DNA of 14,534 nt from CAYUYH01 sp964449175 (GTDB taxonomy: Bacteria > Planctomycetota > Phycisphaerae > SM23-33), in contig CAYUYH010000036.1 of NCBI GenBank assembly GCA_964449175.1, positions 1 to 14,534 on the forward strand, in the 5' to 3' direction. Below, in pieces: positions 1 to 7,120 of the stretch. A program made the position numbers and the translations under genes. Under the pieces are notes generated by a model. That model did no database searches and was not told where the DNA came from. It was given only the letters and a program-made list of their open reading frames with translations. Each line of letters opens with the position of its first letter. Position 1 is the first letter of the stretch.

Positions 1-1
1 G

Positions 2-985
2 CCGACGCGCGTGCTGGAGGAGTTCTTCTTCGGCATCGGTCGGCCCAAGATCGTCCTGGCGGCATCCGTGCTCGCGAACGGCTTCAATGTCGCGGCGAAT
101 TACGTGCTGATATTCGGCAAGTTGGGGCTGCCGGCGATGGGCCTGGAGGGAGCGGCCATCGGCAGCCTGGCGAGCTGGGCGCTGCAGTTAGCGGTGCTGC
201 TGACGGTGTTCTTGTCTCGCGGCCTGCGGGCGGAGTATGCTACGAACCTGTTCCGCGCGGTGCGCCTCAGGCACTGCAAGGACATACTCCACGTGGGCTG
301 GCCCGCCGGCGTGCAATTGTGCAACGACATCGCAACGTGGGCGGTTTTCTCAGCCGCCCTGGTCGGAAGATTCGGCACCGAACACCTCGCCGCGAGCACG
401 GCCGTGGTGCGATACCTGGGTATTTCGTTCATGCCGGCGGTGGGAATCGGCATCGCGACGACGGCCCTCGTGGGCAAGTCGATCGGCGCCGGCCGACGCG
501 ACCTGGCCAGGCGGCGGACGCACGCGGCGCTCCTGACGGCCATGATCTACATGGGAATCTGCGGCGCGCTGTTCTATGTCTTCCGCCACGACCTCGTGGG
601 CTTCTTCATCCGCCTCAGGCCGGGAACGAACCTGGATGCGGACAGGATCATCGCCATCGGCGGCAACATCATGCTATGTGCGGCGGTGTTTCAGTTGTTC
701 GACGCGGTCGGCATAGTCTACGTCGGCGCCCTGCGCGGGGCGGGCGACACGCGCTGGCCGATGGCGACTACCATGCTGTTGAGCTGGAGCCTGACCATCG
801 GCGGCGGAGCGGCGGCTGTGTACCTGTTGCCTCAGTTGACCAGCATGGGGCCTTGGATCACCGCCAGCCTATACGTGGTCGTGCTGGGGGGCGTGATGGC
901 CTGGCGCTTCGAGAGCGGCGCCTGGCGGAAGATCGACCTGCTGAACAGGACGACCAGCGGCGACGACGAGGACACGGACCGATAA
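2..985 (+). CDS. MATE-family efflux transporter, C-terminal part (5' end outside window)
   Basis: This inner-membrane protein probably exports drugs or metabolites by Na+ or H+ antiport, as the MATE family does. The open frame runs to the left edge with no stop, so the GTG at 11 is an internal Val codon and about 328 residues are visible of a usual 440-480. The sequence near the left edge (FFFGIGRPK, then NYVLIFG) matches the middle of the MATE fold. Glycine-rich hydrophobic helices follow, together with the AGRRDLA loop and the GALRGAGDTRWPM segment typical of the second MatE repeat. The protein ends in a short charged tail rich in Asp and Arg. The substrate cannot be told. It is separated from the next gene by about 700 nt and is probably the last gene of its unit. 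The family call is strong; the subfamily (NorM or DinF-like) is open. Confidence 0.87.
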   Translation, partial: PTRVLEEFFFGIGRPKIVLAASVLANGFNVAANYVLIFGKLGLPAMGLEGAAIGSLASWALQLAVLLTVFLSRGLRAEYATNLFRAVRLRHCKDILHVGWPAGVQLCNDIATWAVFSAALVGRFGTEHLAASTAVVRYLGISFMPAVGIGIATTALVGKSIGAGRRDLARRRTHAALLTAMIYMGICGALFYVFRHDLVGFFIRLRPGTNLDADRIIAIGGNIMLCAAVFQLFDAVGIVYVGALRGAGDTRWPMATTMLLSWSLTIGGGAAAVYLLPQLTSMGPWITASLYVVVLGGVMAWRFESGAWRKIDLLNRTTSGDDEDTDR

Positions 986-1293
986 CTCCGCGCCGCGGCG
1001 CGGCCTGGTCCGCCCCCCCCGCTGAGCCGCCCATACCATCAGCAGCACCGGCGCCGGGCATGCCGGGTCTCCTGAAATTCCCGACCCCAGGCCAGCAGGC
1101 TATTGGGGCTTTGCGGTGTCCAGCGAACAACGGACGCCAGGGGAACGGGGGCTATCATAGGCTGTAAGGCCTGCCGTATCAGCCGGTTATCCGGTCGGCC
1201 CCGTTCGGCTCGGCAGGCCGGGGCGCCGGGCTGGCTGCGATGGGGTCCGGCAGAATGTTTCTGGTGGCCCGCGGAATATGCCAAGATCACCCC
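986..1293. other. Gene-free spacer upstream of the PEP-CTERM promoter
   Basis: I see no convincing gene here. The open frames that cross it (for example on the minus strand at 1187-1630 and 858-1130) lack ribosome binding sites, have low-complexity Pro/Arg/Gly composition and overlap one another. Apart from the palindrome just after the transporter stop, I see only short imperfect inverted repeats. No tRNA, insertion-sequence end or long direct repeat was noticed. Confidence 0.5.
988..1003. repeat. Perfect 16-bp GC palindrome just after the MATE stop
   Basis: The 16 bases CCGCGCCGCGGCGCGG are exactly self-complementary and begin 3 nt after the TAA stop of the transporter gene. A transcript could fold here and mark the 3' end. 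However, the following bases are C-rich and not T-rich, and a perfect palindrome leaves no natural loop, so it is a poor intrinsic terminator. In GC-rich DNA it may also be chance. Confidence 0.4.
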
Positions 1294-1321
1294 TTGAAAA
1301 AGCCGCCTCTTCTGGTATACT
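1294..1321 (+). promoter_or_regulatory. Sigma70-like promoter with extended -10, for the PEP-CTERM gene
   Basis: TTGAAA at 1294-1299 (5 of 6 consensus) is followed by a 16-nt spacer and TATACT at 1316-1321 (5 of 6). TGG directly before the hexamer gives an extended -10 (TGnTATACT). This is the best promoter match I found in the window. Transcription would start near 1328 and read toward the PEP-CTERM gene, whose ATG is about 365 nt downstream. No closer good promoter was found. It could alternatively drive a separate small RNA. Confidence 0.65.
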
Positions 1322-1327
1322 CATATA

Positions 1328-1691
1328 AGACCGGTAGAGAAGGAATTGCCGGTAACATTTCGCAGCATAGGTTGTTACAAAACTGGATGCGTAGGAGCAC
1401 ATTGCTGGGCTTTCGCAAGCGAGGATTCCAAGTTCTTGACGGTCTGACAAACGAGGCTCAAGGGTGAGCAACATCCGCGCATGCGTATTGCGCGGTACCG
1501 TGTGCGTACTCCCTGCCTTATGCGTGCACTTGACCTGAGGAGTCGGACCTGGCGGGACTGCGAATGCCCCGATTAACCTGCCCGGGCCAGTTGTTGGAGC
1601 CTTGGCCCAGGGAGGTTTCGTTGCGGGCAAGCGGAGCGAGTTTGCTCGTCTTGGATGCAGTTTAGGCGGCTCTTCGCAAAGGAGAAAAGTG
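1328..1691 (+). promoter_or_regulatory. Long putative 5' leader of the PEP-CTERM gene
   Basis: This is the predicted untranslated leader between the promoter and the ATG at 1692. It contains several simple hairpins: ACCGG/CCGGT (1330-1334 with 1349-1353), GTAACA/TGTTAC (1352-1357 with 1373-1378, overlapping the first), a 7-bp stem CCGCGCA/TGCGCGG with a 7-nt loop (1475-1481 with 1489-1495), and GGGCCA/TGGCCC (1584-1589 with 1603-1608). It ends in a strong ribosome binding site, AAAGGAG at 1678-1684, 7 nt before the ATG. I do not recognise a known riboswitch class and see no T-tract terminator inside. Whether it is a regulatory RNA or just a long leader is open. Confidence 0.4.
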
Positions 1692-3860
1692 ATGAAGAGA
1701 CTAGCAACTCTGGCCGTGCTGCTTGCGGTGGCTGGTATCGCTAGCGCACAGCCGTTCTACTATGACTTTCAGGGGTTCGTGGATGACAGCTGGAACGACC
1801 CCAACAACTGGCTTGACCTTGCCTCACCGTACGCCCTCGATCCGAACTATGGCACGCCCGCGGGTCTGCCGGCTGGTCTGGGCGAGATCGTCTACATCCG
1901 CGATGCCGTGACCTGCACGTTGGACGGTGAGGGCACCGGATGGTACGACCCGAGCTTCGCTCCGAGTCTGAACGTCGGCGCCTCGCCCTACTACCTCAAC
2001 GGCGATCCCAACCAGGGGATCCTGTGGCGCGACAAGAGCACCTTGGTGGTCGAGCCGAATGCGCATCTCACCCCCGGCGCGGTCGTGACGGGCGCCGTTA
2101 TCGAGGTCGCGCGAGAGTATGATGGCCAGATCATCCAGAACGGCGGCGTCGTCGAGCTGGCCAACAGGATGAATGTCGGCATCGGCGGGCCCGTCAGCTA
2201 CACCGACCCCAATATGGATGGTCGCGTCAGCGGCACCTACACCATGAACGGCGGCTCCCTGTGGAACGCCGACCCCGTGGCTCAGGCAGGCACCAAGCCG
2301 CAACTTTACATTGGCCGCGACGGCGGAATGGGCACGTTCATCATGAACGGCGGCGAGATGCCCCTCCACGACGTTCCCGGCGTCGCCGGTAGCGTCAGAG
2401 GCGTCCAGTTCAACGTCGGCGCGAACGGCGACACCGGCTGGGATGCGACCACCGACGCGACGTATGGCCGTCTTGTCATCAACGGCGGCACGATCGACAG
2501 CACCGAGAACTGGGCCATCGGCGCCAGCGGCGGCGAGGGCGACATGATCATGACCAACGGGACGATTGCCGACGTGGGCGAGCTGCAGTCCGGCTGGGGC
2601 CGTCCGCACGGCAGCTACCCGGCCAGCATCAACAACAGTTCCACCGGCTACATCGAGATCGGCGGCTCGTCAGTCGTGAATCCCGAGGCGCTGAATGCCG
2701 GTTACTCTCGCGGCACGGGCAACATCCTCCTGAAGGACAACGCCGTGGTCACGATCAATGGCGGCATCAGCAACACCAACATCGACTCGCATACCAACTT
2801 CATCGGTAGGGCGTACATCTATGATCCCAGCACTGTCGGCAACGGCAGCGGCACGCTGACGATCCAGGACAACGCCCAGTTGGTCTATGCCCCGACGGAC
2901 GGCAGCGACGTGGAAGGCGACCTGAACGGTACCACCGGTACCATCAGCATTGGCTACAACAACCCCAGGTCGTACTTCAACGTCACGACGCAGAGCGATG
3001 GCCTGATCAACATCACCGGCGGCCTGATGCAGATTAACACCGGCGGCACCGTTGCCGCGGCCAGTCAGACTCTGGCCCTGGGTAGGTCCTACCTCCAGAG
3101 GCCGAAGGGTAACGGCACGGGCCAGATGGTCATCACCGGCGGCAGCTTCATGACCGTGAGCGACCCCAACGGCGCCGCGGTCGGCAACGTGTTGTTGGCT
3201 ATGTCTCCTGACACGACCGGTCGTCTGACGGTCGGCAAGAATGCGTACGTCAGCATCGCCGGCGACCTGCTGATGATTCCGAACGACGATGCCGGCGCGG
3301 TTGCCTCGTTGGCCGTCGAGGTCGGCAACGGCGGCAACTCGCTGATTACCGTCTCAGGCACGGCGAAGCTCGCCGACACGCTGTCAGTCGACCTGGTGGA
3401 TCCCAACTACAGGCCGGAGCAGGATGACACCTTCGTCATCATCGCCGCCGGCACGGCGCCCACCGGCAGCTTCACGACCCTCAATGACAACGTGACGCAG
3501 GGTCTGGTGGTTGATCCCAACGGTACGTTCTATCCCGCTTGGGAAGCGTCGATAGTCGGCAACAACGTCCAGCTCAGGTTCACCGGCGCCAAGAAGGGCG
3601 ACGCCAACGGCGACAACGCCGTCAATGGCGGCGACCTGGCCCTGATGGGCGGCAACTGGATGCAGACGACCGGCCAGAACTGGGCGGGCGGCGACTTCAA
3701 CGGCGACGGCGCCGTTAACGGCGGCGACCTGGCCCTGATGGGCGGCAACTGGATGTGGAGCGAAGCCCTTCCGCCGGCTCCGGGAGCAGCGGTTCCCGAG
3801 CCCGCAACCCTGGCGCTGCTTGGCCTCGGTGGGCTTGCTCTGATCCGTCGCAGGAAGTAG
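1692..3860 (+). CDS. Secreted beta-solenoid protein with dockerin-type repeats and PEP-CTERM sorting signal
   Basis: The protein has 722 residues. I chose the ATG at 1692 over an upstream TTG at 1602 because AAAGGAG lies 7 nt before it and a clean signal peptide follows (MKR, hydrophobic core 4-17, likely cleavage after ASA at 17-19). Residues about 20-620 are Gly/Asn/Thr-rich with many short strand-turn units such as GTYTMNGGS (181), GTFIMNGGE (214), GRLVINGGT (259) and GQMVITGGS (477), as expected of a right-handed beta-solenoid. Residues about 635-690 hold two 12-residue calcium loops (D637/N639/D641/N645/D648 and D668/N670/D672/N676/D679), each followed by a hydrophobic helix, as in dockerin type I. 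The last 22 residues carry VPEP, a hydrophobic segment and terminal RRRK: a PEP-CTERM signal processed by an exosortase/archaeosortase-type enzyme, which is not in the window. It is probably an extracellular or surface structural protein; its ligand is unknown. It stands alone as a single-gene unit. Confidence 0.9.
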   Translation: MKRLATLAVLLAVAGIASAQPFYYDFQGFVDDSWNDPNNWLDLASPYALDPNYGTPAGLPAGLGEIVYIRDAVTCTLDGEGTGWYDPSFAPSLNVGASPYYLNGDPNQGILWRDKSTLVVEPNAHLTPGAVVTGAVIEVAREYDGQIIQNGGVVELANRMNVGIGGPVSYTDPNMDGRVSGTYTMNGGSLWNADPVAQAGTKPQLYIGRDGGMGTFIMNGGEMPLHDVPGVAGSVRGVQFNVGANGDTGWDATTDATYGRLVINGGTIDSTENWAIGASGGEGDMIMTNGTIADVGELQSGWGRPHGSYPASINNSSTGYIEIGGSSVVNPEALNAGYSRGTGNILLKDNAVVTINGGISNTNIDSHTNFIGRAYIYDPSTVGNGSGTLTIQDNAQLVYAPTDGSDVEGDLNGTTGTISIGYNNPRSYFNVTTQSDGLINITGGLMQINTGGTVAAASQTLALGRSYLQRPKGNGTGQMVITGGSFMTVSDPNGAAVGNVLLAMSPDTTGRLTVGKNAYVSIAGDLLMIPNDDAGAVASLAVEVGNGGNSLITVSGTAKLADTLSVDLVDPNYRPEQDDTFVIIAAGTAPTGSFTTLNDNVTQGLVVDPNGTFYPAWEASIVGNNVQLRFTGAKKGDANGDNAVNGGDLALMGGNWMQTTGQNWAGGDFNGDGAVNGGDLALMGGNWMWSEALPPAPGAAVPEPATLALLGLGGLALIRRRK
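3621..3755 (+). repeat. Tandem near-identical dockerin repeat units
   Basis: Two 42-nt segments, 3621-3662 and 3714-3755, lie 93 nt (31 codons) apart and differ at only two bases, both silent. The last 36 nt are identical. They encode the second half of each calcium loop plus the following helix (VNGGDLALMGGNWM). The identity includes third-codon positions, which suggests recent duplication or gene conversion. Confidence 0.85.
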
Positions 3861-3927
3861 TTGCAGAAGCAAAGATCAGGACATCTCATCGCCCGCATGC
3901 GGATGAGCTGACCTGAGAGATACAACG

Positions 3928-3968
3928 GCAAGGGCCTCGGCGATTGCTGAGGCCCTTGCTGTTTCTAC
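3928..3968 (+). terminator. Intrinsic terminator of the PEP-CTERM gene
   Basis: A 14-bp stem pairs 3928-3941 with 3946-3959, with one G-U pair and a GATT loop. It is followed by TGTTTCT. It begins 67 nt after the stop codon. A smaller hairpin with CTCATC/GATGAG arms (3885-3890 with 3902-3907) precedes it. This separates the PEP-CTERM gene from alaS. Confidence 0.85.
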
Positions 3969-3994
3969 TCCCCCGCCAGGGCGGCCTAATCCCC

Positions 3995-4023
3995 TTGGCA
4001 CCGGCCGCCGCGGCGGCTAGGAT
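3995..4023 (+). promoter_or_regulatory. Putative alaS promoter with palindrome in the spacer
   Basis: TTGGCA at 3995-4000 (5 of 6) and TAGGAT at 4018-4023 (4 of 6) are separated by exactly 17 nt. The spacer ends in the perfect 14-bp palindrome GCCGCCGCGGCGGC (4004-4017), abutting the -10. Transcription would start near 4030, giving a leader of about 60 nt that can fold a GCCGGG/CCCGGC hairpin (4036-4041 with 4050-4055). The palindrome could be an operator or chance in GC-rich DNA. Confidence 0.5.
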
Positions 4024-4089
4024 GATTACCCCCTTGCCGGGCGCACGCACCCGGCCCGGCGCCGGCCGACGCGGCTGAGACAACCGACA

Positions 4090-6792
4090 ATGACGCGATC
4101 CAGCGAAGACATACGCAGGGAGTTCATCGCCTTCTTCGAGAAGCGAGGGCATACGTTCGTGCCCTCCAGCTCGCTTCTGCCGGCCGACGACCCCACGCTG
4201 CTGTTCGCCAACGCCGGAATGAACCAGTTCAAGGACATCTTCCTCGGCCTGGAACAGCGGGGCTACTGCCGGGCGGTCAACAGCCAGAAGTGCATCCGCG
4301 CCGGCGGCAAGCACAACGACCTCGAGGACGTCGGGCACGACTGCTACCACCACACGCTGTTCGAGATGCTGGGCAACTGGAGCTTCGGGGACTACTTCAA
4401 GGCCGAGGCCGTCGCCTGGGCGTGGGAGCTGCTGACGGAGGTCTGGGGCCTGCCCAAGGAGCGCCTGCACGTGACGGTCTTCGCCGGCGATCCAGCCGCC
4501 GGCCTGCCCGCGGACGACGAGGCCGCCGAGCTGTGGGCAAAGACCACGGACATCGACCCGTCGCACATCGGCCGCTTCGGACAGGAAGACAACTTCTGGG
4601 CCCCCGGCGACACCGGCCCGTGCGGGCCGTGCAGCGAGATCCACTACGACGGCACCGACGACCTGTCCGGCGGCAAGCTGGTCAACGCCGGCGACCCTGG
4701 CGTTATCGAGCTGTGGAACCTGGTGTTCATGCAGTACAGCCGCGACGCCGCCGGCGAGCTGACGCCCCTACCGGCCCAGCACGTCGACACCGGCATGGGC
4801 TTCGAGCGCGTCTGCCGCATCATGCAGGGCAAGGTCAGCAACTACGCGTCCGACCTGTTCGTGCCGATCATCGAGCAGATCGAGACGCTCACCAGCCATC
4901 GGTATGGTTCGTCCAGCGGATTGGCCGACCGCTTCGACGCCACCGGCCACGACATGGCCGACGTGGCCTGCCGCGTGGTAGCCGACCACGCGCGGTGTCT
5001 GACGTTCGCCATCGCCGACGGCGTGATACCGTCCAACGAGGGCCGCGGCTACGTGCTGCGGCGAATCCTCCGCCGGGCCGCGCGATATGGCCGGCAGTAC
5101 CTCAACATCGACGGGCCGTTCCTGACCAAGCTCGTGCCCACTATCGTCAAGCTTATGGGCGACGCCTTTCCCGAGCTGCGGGCACGGCAGAAGCCCGTTG
5201 CCGACACCATCGCCGAGGAGGAAGCCTCCTTCGGCAAGACGCTTGACCGCGGCATCGACCTGTTCCAGCGCCAGGCCGAGAAGCTCCAGGCCGCCGGCAG
5301 GAAGACCCTCGACGGCGAGGTGGCCTTCGACCTGTACGCGACGTATGGCTTCCCGATGGACCTGACGCAGATCATGGCCGAGGAGCTCGGCATGACCGTG
5401 GACCTGGCCGGCTACGAGGCGGCGATGGCCCAGCATCGCGAGCTGAGCGGAGCAAGCGGGGAGAAGTTCAAGGTCACCGCCATCGCCAACCTGCCGGCGA
5501 CGGACGACTCGCCGAAGTACGACCGCAAGCCGATCACGGCCAGGGTGCTCGGCTGGGTCGCGGACGATAAGTTCGTCGATTCAGGCGAGCTGGCCGCGGG
5601 AGACGAGGCGGCCGTCGTGCTGGACCGCACGTGCTTCTACGGCGAGCAAGGCGGCCAGGTGGGCGACACGGGCAGCCTCGCCTGGGACGGCGGGCGATTC
5701 GCCGTGTGCAACTCAAGCCTCGCCGGCCAGTGTGTGCTGCACGTCGGCGCCGTGGAGCAAGGAAAGCTCGCCGTCGGCCAGCAGGTCGCGGTCGAGGTGG
5801 CTGCGGCGCGGCTGGACACAATGCGGAATCACACGGCCACACACCTGCTCAACTGGGCGCTGCGGCGCGTGCTGGGCGACCACATCAACCAGGCCGGCAG
5901 CGAGGTAGGCCCGGAGCGGCTGCGATTCGACTTCACCCACGACCGGGCCGTCACGGCAGATCAATTGGCCGAGGCCGAGCGACTGGTCAACCGCCGGGTG
6001 CTCGCCGACGAGCCGGTCGTCTCGAAGGTGGTCCCGCTGGCCGACGCCCGGAAGATCCCCGGCGTGCGGGCCGTATTCGGCGAGAAGTACCCCGACCCCG
6101 TCCGAGTGATGGTCATCGGCACGGACGACCCGCTGGCCGATGCCGACGCCGACGTATCGGCGGAGTTCTGCGGCGGGACGCACCTGGACCGCACGAGCCA
6201 GGTCGGCATGTTCAAGATCTTCTCCGAGGAATCCGTCGCCAAGGGCGTCCGCCGGATCACCGCGCTGACCGGCCCGGCGGCGGTGGCGCACATCCAGGAC
6301 ATCGACGCGGCGGTGCGGGCGCTGTCGGGCCGGCTTCGCGCGGCGATCTCGGAGCTGCCTGCCCGCGTGGAGGCCATGCAGCGCGAGCTGAAGGACCTTC
6401 GCAAGCGTCCGGCCAAGGGCGCGGGCGCCGCAGGCCTGGAGATCGACCACAAGCTCGCCTCGCCGTGCGGTGCCGTGCTCGTTGGCCGATGCGGCGAGGC
6501 CGACCCGCAGGCGATGCGCAGCCTGTGCGACCAGCAGCGGCAGAAAGGCGCCGCAGCCGTCTTCGTCGGCTCCGCCAGCGACGAGAAGGTCACGCTGATC
6601 GCGATGGTGAGCGAAGAACTCGCTGCGGGAGGCGCGTGCAGCGCGGTTGAGTGGGTCAAGGCCGTCGCGCCGATCGTCGGCGGCGGCGGCGGCGGCAAGC
6701 CTACGCTCGCGCAAGCCGGCGGCAAGGACGCGGCGAAGCTGCCCGAGGCACTGGCCGCCGCGGCGGAATGGATCAAGGGTCGGCTGACGTGA
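4090..6792 (+). CDS. alaS: Alanine--tRNA ligase
   Basis: This cytosolic enzyme activates alanine with ATP, charges tRNA-Ala and hydrolyses mis-acylated Ser- or Gly-tRNA-Ala. It has 900 residues, against 876 in E. coli. The class II catalytic core covers about residues 1-250, with FANAGMNQFKD near the start and GPCGPCSEIHYD at 176-187. The GRGYVLRRILRR segment is at 318-329. The editing domain carries the zinc-site motifs HTATH (His581, His585) and CGGTH (Cys694, His698). The C-terminal C-Ala domain ends with a glycine run and KPTLAQAGGKD, as usual. The ATG at 4090 gives the standard N-terminus; no clear Shine-Dalgarno sequence precedes it. The flanking terminator and promoter suggest transcription on its own, with the rpmF promoter 36 nt beyond its stop. 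All key residues are present, so it is very likely functional. Confidence 0.98.
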   Translation: MTRSSEDIRREFIAFFEKRGHTFVPSSSLLPADDPTLLFANAGMNQFKDIFLGLEQRGYCRAVNSQKCIRAGGKHNDLEDVGHDCYHHTLFEMLGNWSFGDYFKAEAVAWAWELLTEVWGLPKERLHVTVFAGDPAAGLPADDEAAELWAKTTDIDPSHIGRFGQEDNFWAPGDTGPCGPCSEIHYDGTDDLSGGKLVNAGDPGVIELWNLVFMQYSRDAAGELTPLPAQHVDTGMGFERVCRIMQGKVSNYASDLFVPIIEQIETLTSHRYGSSSGLADRFDATGHDMADVACRVVADHARCLTFAIADGVIPSNEGRGYVLRRILRRAARYGRQYLNIDGPFLTKLVPTIVKLMGDAFPELRARQKPVADTIAEEEASFGKTLDRGIDLFQRQAEKLQAAGRKTLDGEVAFDLYATYGFPMDLTQIMAEELGMTVDLAGYEAAMAQHRELSGASGEKFKVTAIANLPATDDSPKYDRKPITARVLGWVADDKFVDSGELAAGDEAAVVLDRTCFYGEQGGQVGDTGSLAWDGGRFAVCNSSLAGQCVLHVGAVEQGKLAVGQQVAVEVAAARLDTMRNHTATHLLNWALRRVLGDHINQAGSEVGPERLRFDFTHDRAVTADQLAEAERLVNRRVLADEPVVSKVVPLADARKIPGVRAVFGEKYPDPVRVMVIGTDDPLADADADVSAEFCGGTHLDRTSQVGMFKIFSEESVAKGVRRITALTGPAAVAHIQDIDAAVRALSGRLRAAISELPARVEAMQRELKDLRKRPAKGAGAAGLEIDHKLASPCGAVLVGRCGEADPQAMRSLCDQQRQKGAAAVFVGSASDEKVTLIAMVSEELAAGGACSAVEWVKAVAPIVGGGGGGKPTLAQAGGKDAAKLPEALAAAAEWIKGRLT

Positions 6793-6827
6793 CCGTCGGC
6801 CGCCGATTGCCGACGGATGTAATTTGC

Positions 6828-6856
6828 TTGACAATATTGCCGGAGATATCTACTTT
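6828..6856 (+). promoter_or_regulatory. Putative promoter of the rpmF-fab cluster
   Basis: A perfect TTGACA -35 (6828-6833), preceded by an AT-rich stretch, is followed by a 17-nt spacer and a weaker -10, TACTTT (6851-6856). Start would be near 6863, leaving a leader of about 69 nt before the rpmF ATG. This is the only AT-rich pocket between alaS and rpmF. The -10 match is only 3 of 6, so the exact hexamer is uncertain. Confidence 0.55.
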
Positions 6857-6870
6857 CCGGCAGGAATCTT

Positions 6871-6910
6871 CCGGCCGAACGGGGCGTGTTGCCACCGCTA
6901 GTTCGGCCGG
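6871..6910 (+). repeat. Perfect 10-bp inverted repeat in the rpmF leader
   Basis: CCGGCCGAAC (6871-6880) and GTTCGGCCGG (6901-6910) are exact reverse complements 20 nt apart. The intervening bases can extend the fold (GCGTG, TTGC loop, CACCGC with one bulge). It begins about 8 nt after the predicted transcription start and ends 8 nt before the Shine-Dalgarno sequence GAGGA (6919-6923). It could act as an RNA hairpin controlling translation or stability, or as a DNA operator just downstream of the promoter. The right arm resembles a sequence inside the acpP promoter (13 of 16 bases). Confidence 0.7.
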
Positions 6911-6931
6911 TATAGCTTGAGGATTACTTAG

Positions 6932-7117
6932 ATGTTGCCAACACAGAAACTGAGCAGGTCTCGCACGCGCAGCCGACGCAGCCACAACCGAGCCGCAAGG
7001 CCAGTCAGCTACGTCGACTGCCCCCGCTGCAACTCGCCGAAGTTGCCGCACGCAGCCTGTAACAACTGCGGTTACGTCCGCCCGGGCTTGAGTCTGGAAG
7101 TCAAGAAAGAGGAATAG
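6932..7117 (+). CDS. rpmF: Large ribosomal subunit protein bL32
   Basis: This 61-residue basic protein of the 50S subunit begins LSRSRTRSRRSHNRA, the typical Arg/Ser-rich bL32 N-terminus. A zinc ribbon follows, with four cysteines at 30, 33, 43 and 46 (CPRC and CNNC). The four-cysteine form is the zinc-binding version of the protein. GAGGA at 6919-6923 lies 8 nt before the ATG. The stop is only 3 nt before the plsX start, so the two are almost certainly cotranscribed. rpmF next to plsX and fab genes is a widely conserved arrangement that ties ribosome and membrane synthesis. The extreme N-terminus (MLPTQK) differs from the common MAVPKRK, which is normal variation. Confidence 0.95.
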   Translation: MLPTQKLSRSRTRSRRSHNRAARPVSYVDCPRCNSPKLPHAACNNCGYVRPGLSLEVKKEE

Positions 7118-7120
7118 TCG

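Noticed and set aside
319..1167. 282-codon plus-strand frame running past the MATE stop
   Set aside because: Overlaps the transporter out of frame, with Arg/Gly/Pro-rich composition and no family similarity.
1187..1630. 147-codon minus-strand frame in the gene-free region
   Set aside because: No ribosome binding site or domain; it crosses a strong plus-strand promoter and looks like random sequence.
1602..1691. Upstream TTG start for the PEP-CTERM gene
   Set aside because: It would place 30 non-hydrophobic residues before the signal peptide and ignore the strong AAAGGAG before the ATG at 1692.
1824..2609. 261-codon minus-strand frame opposite the PEP-CTERM gene
   Set aside because: The plus-strand gene has signal peptide, domain and sorting evidence; the antisense frame has none and reflects GC-rich codon usage.
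5713..6834. 373-codon open frame on the minus strand
   Set aside because: It lies opposite the strongly supported alaS, has Arg/Ala/Asp-rich shadow composition and no ribosome binding site or recognisable motif.
6889..6916. Second rpmF promoter TTGCCA-N16-TATAGC
   Set aside because: Its start would fall at or past the ribosome binding site, only about 9 nt before the ATG, so the transcript would be nearly leaderless; the TTGACA promoter upstream fits better.
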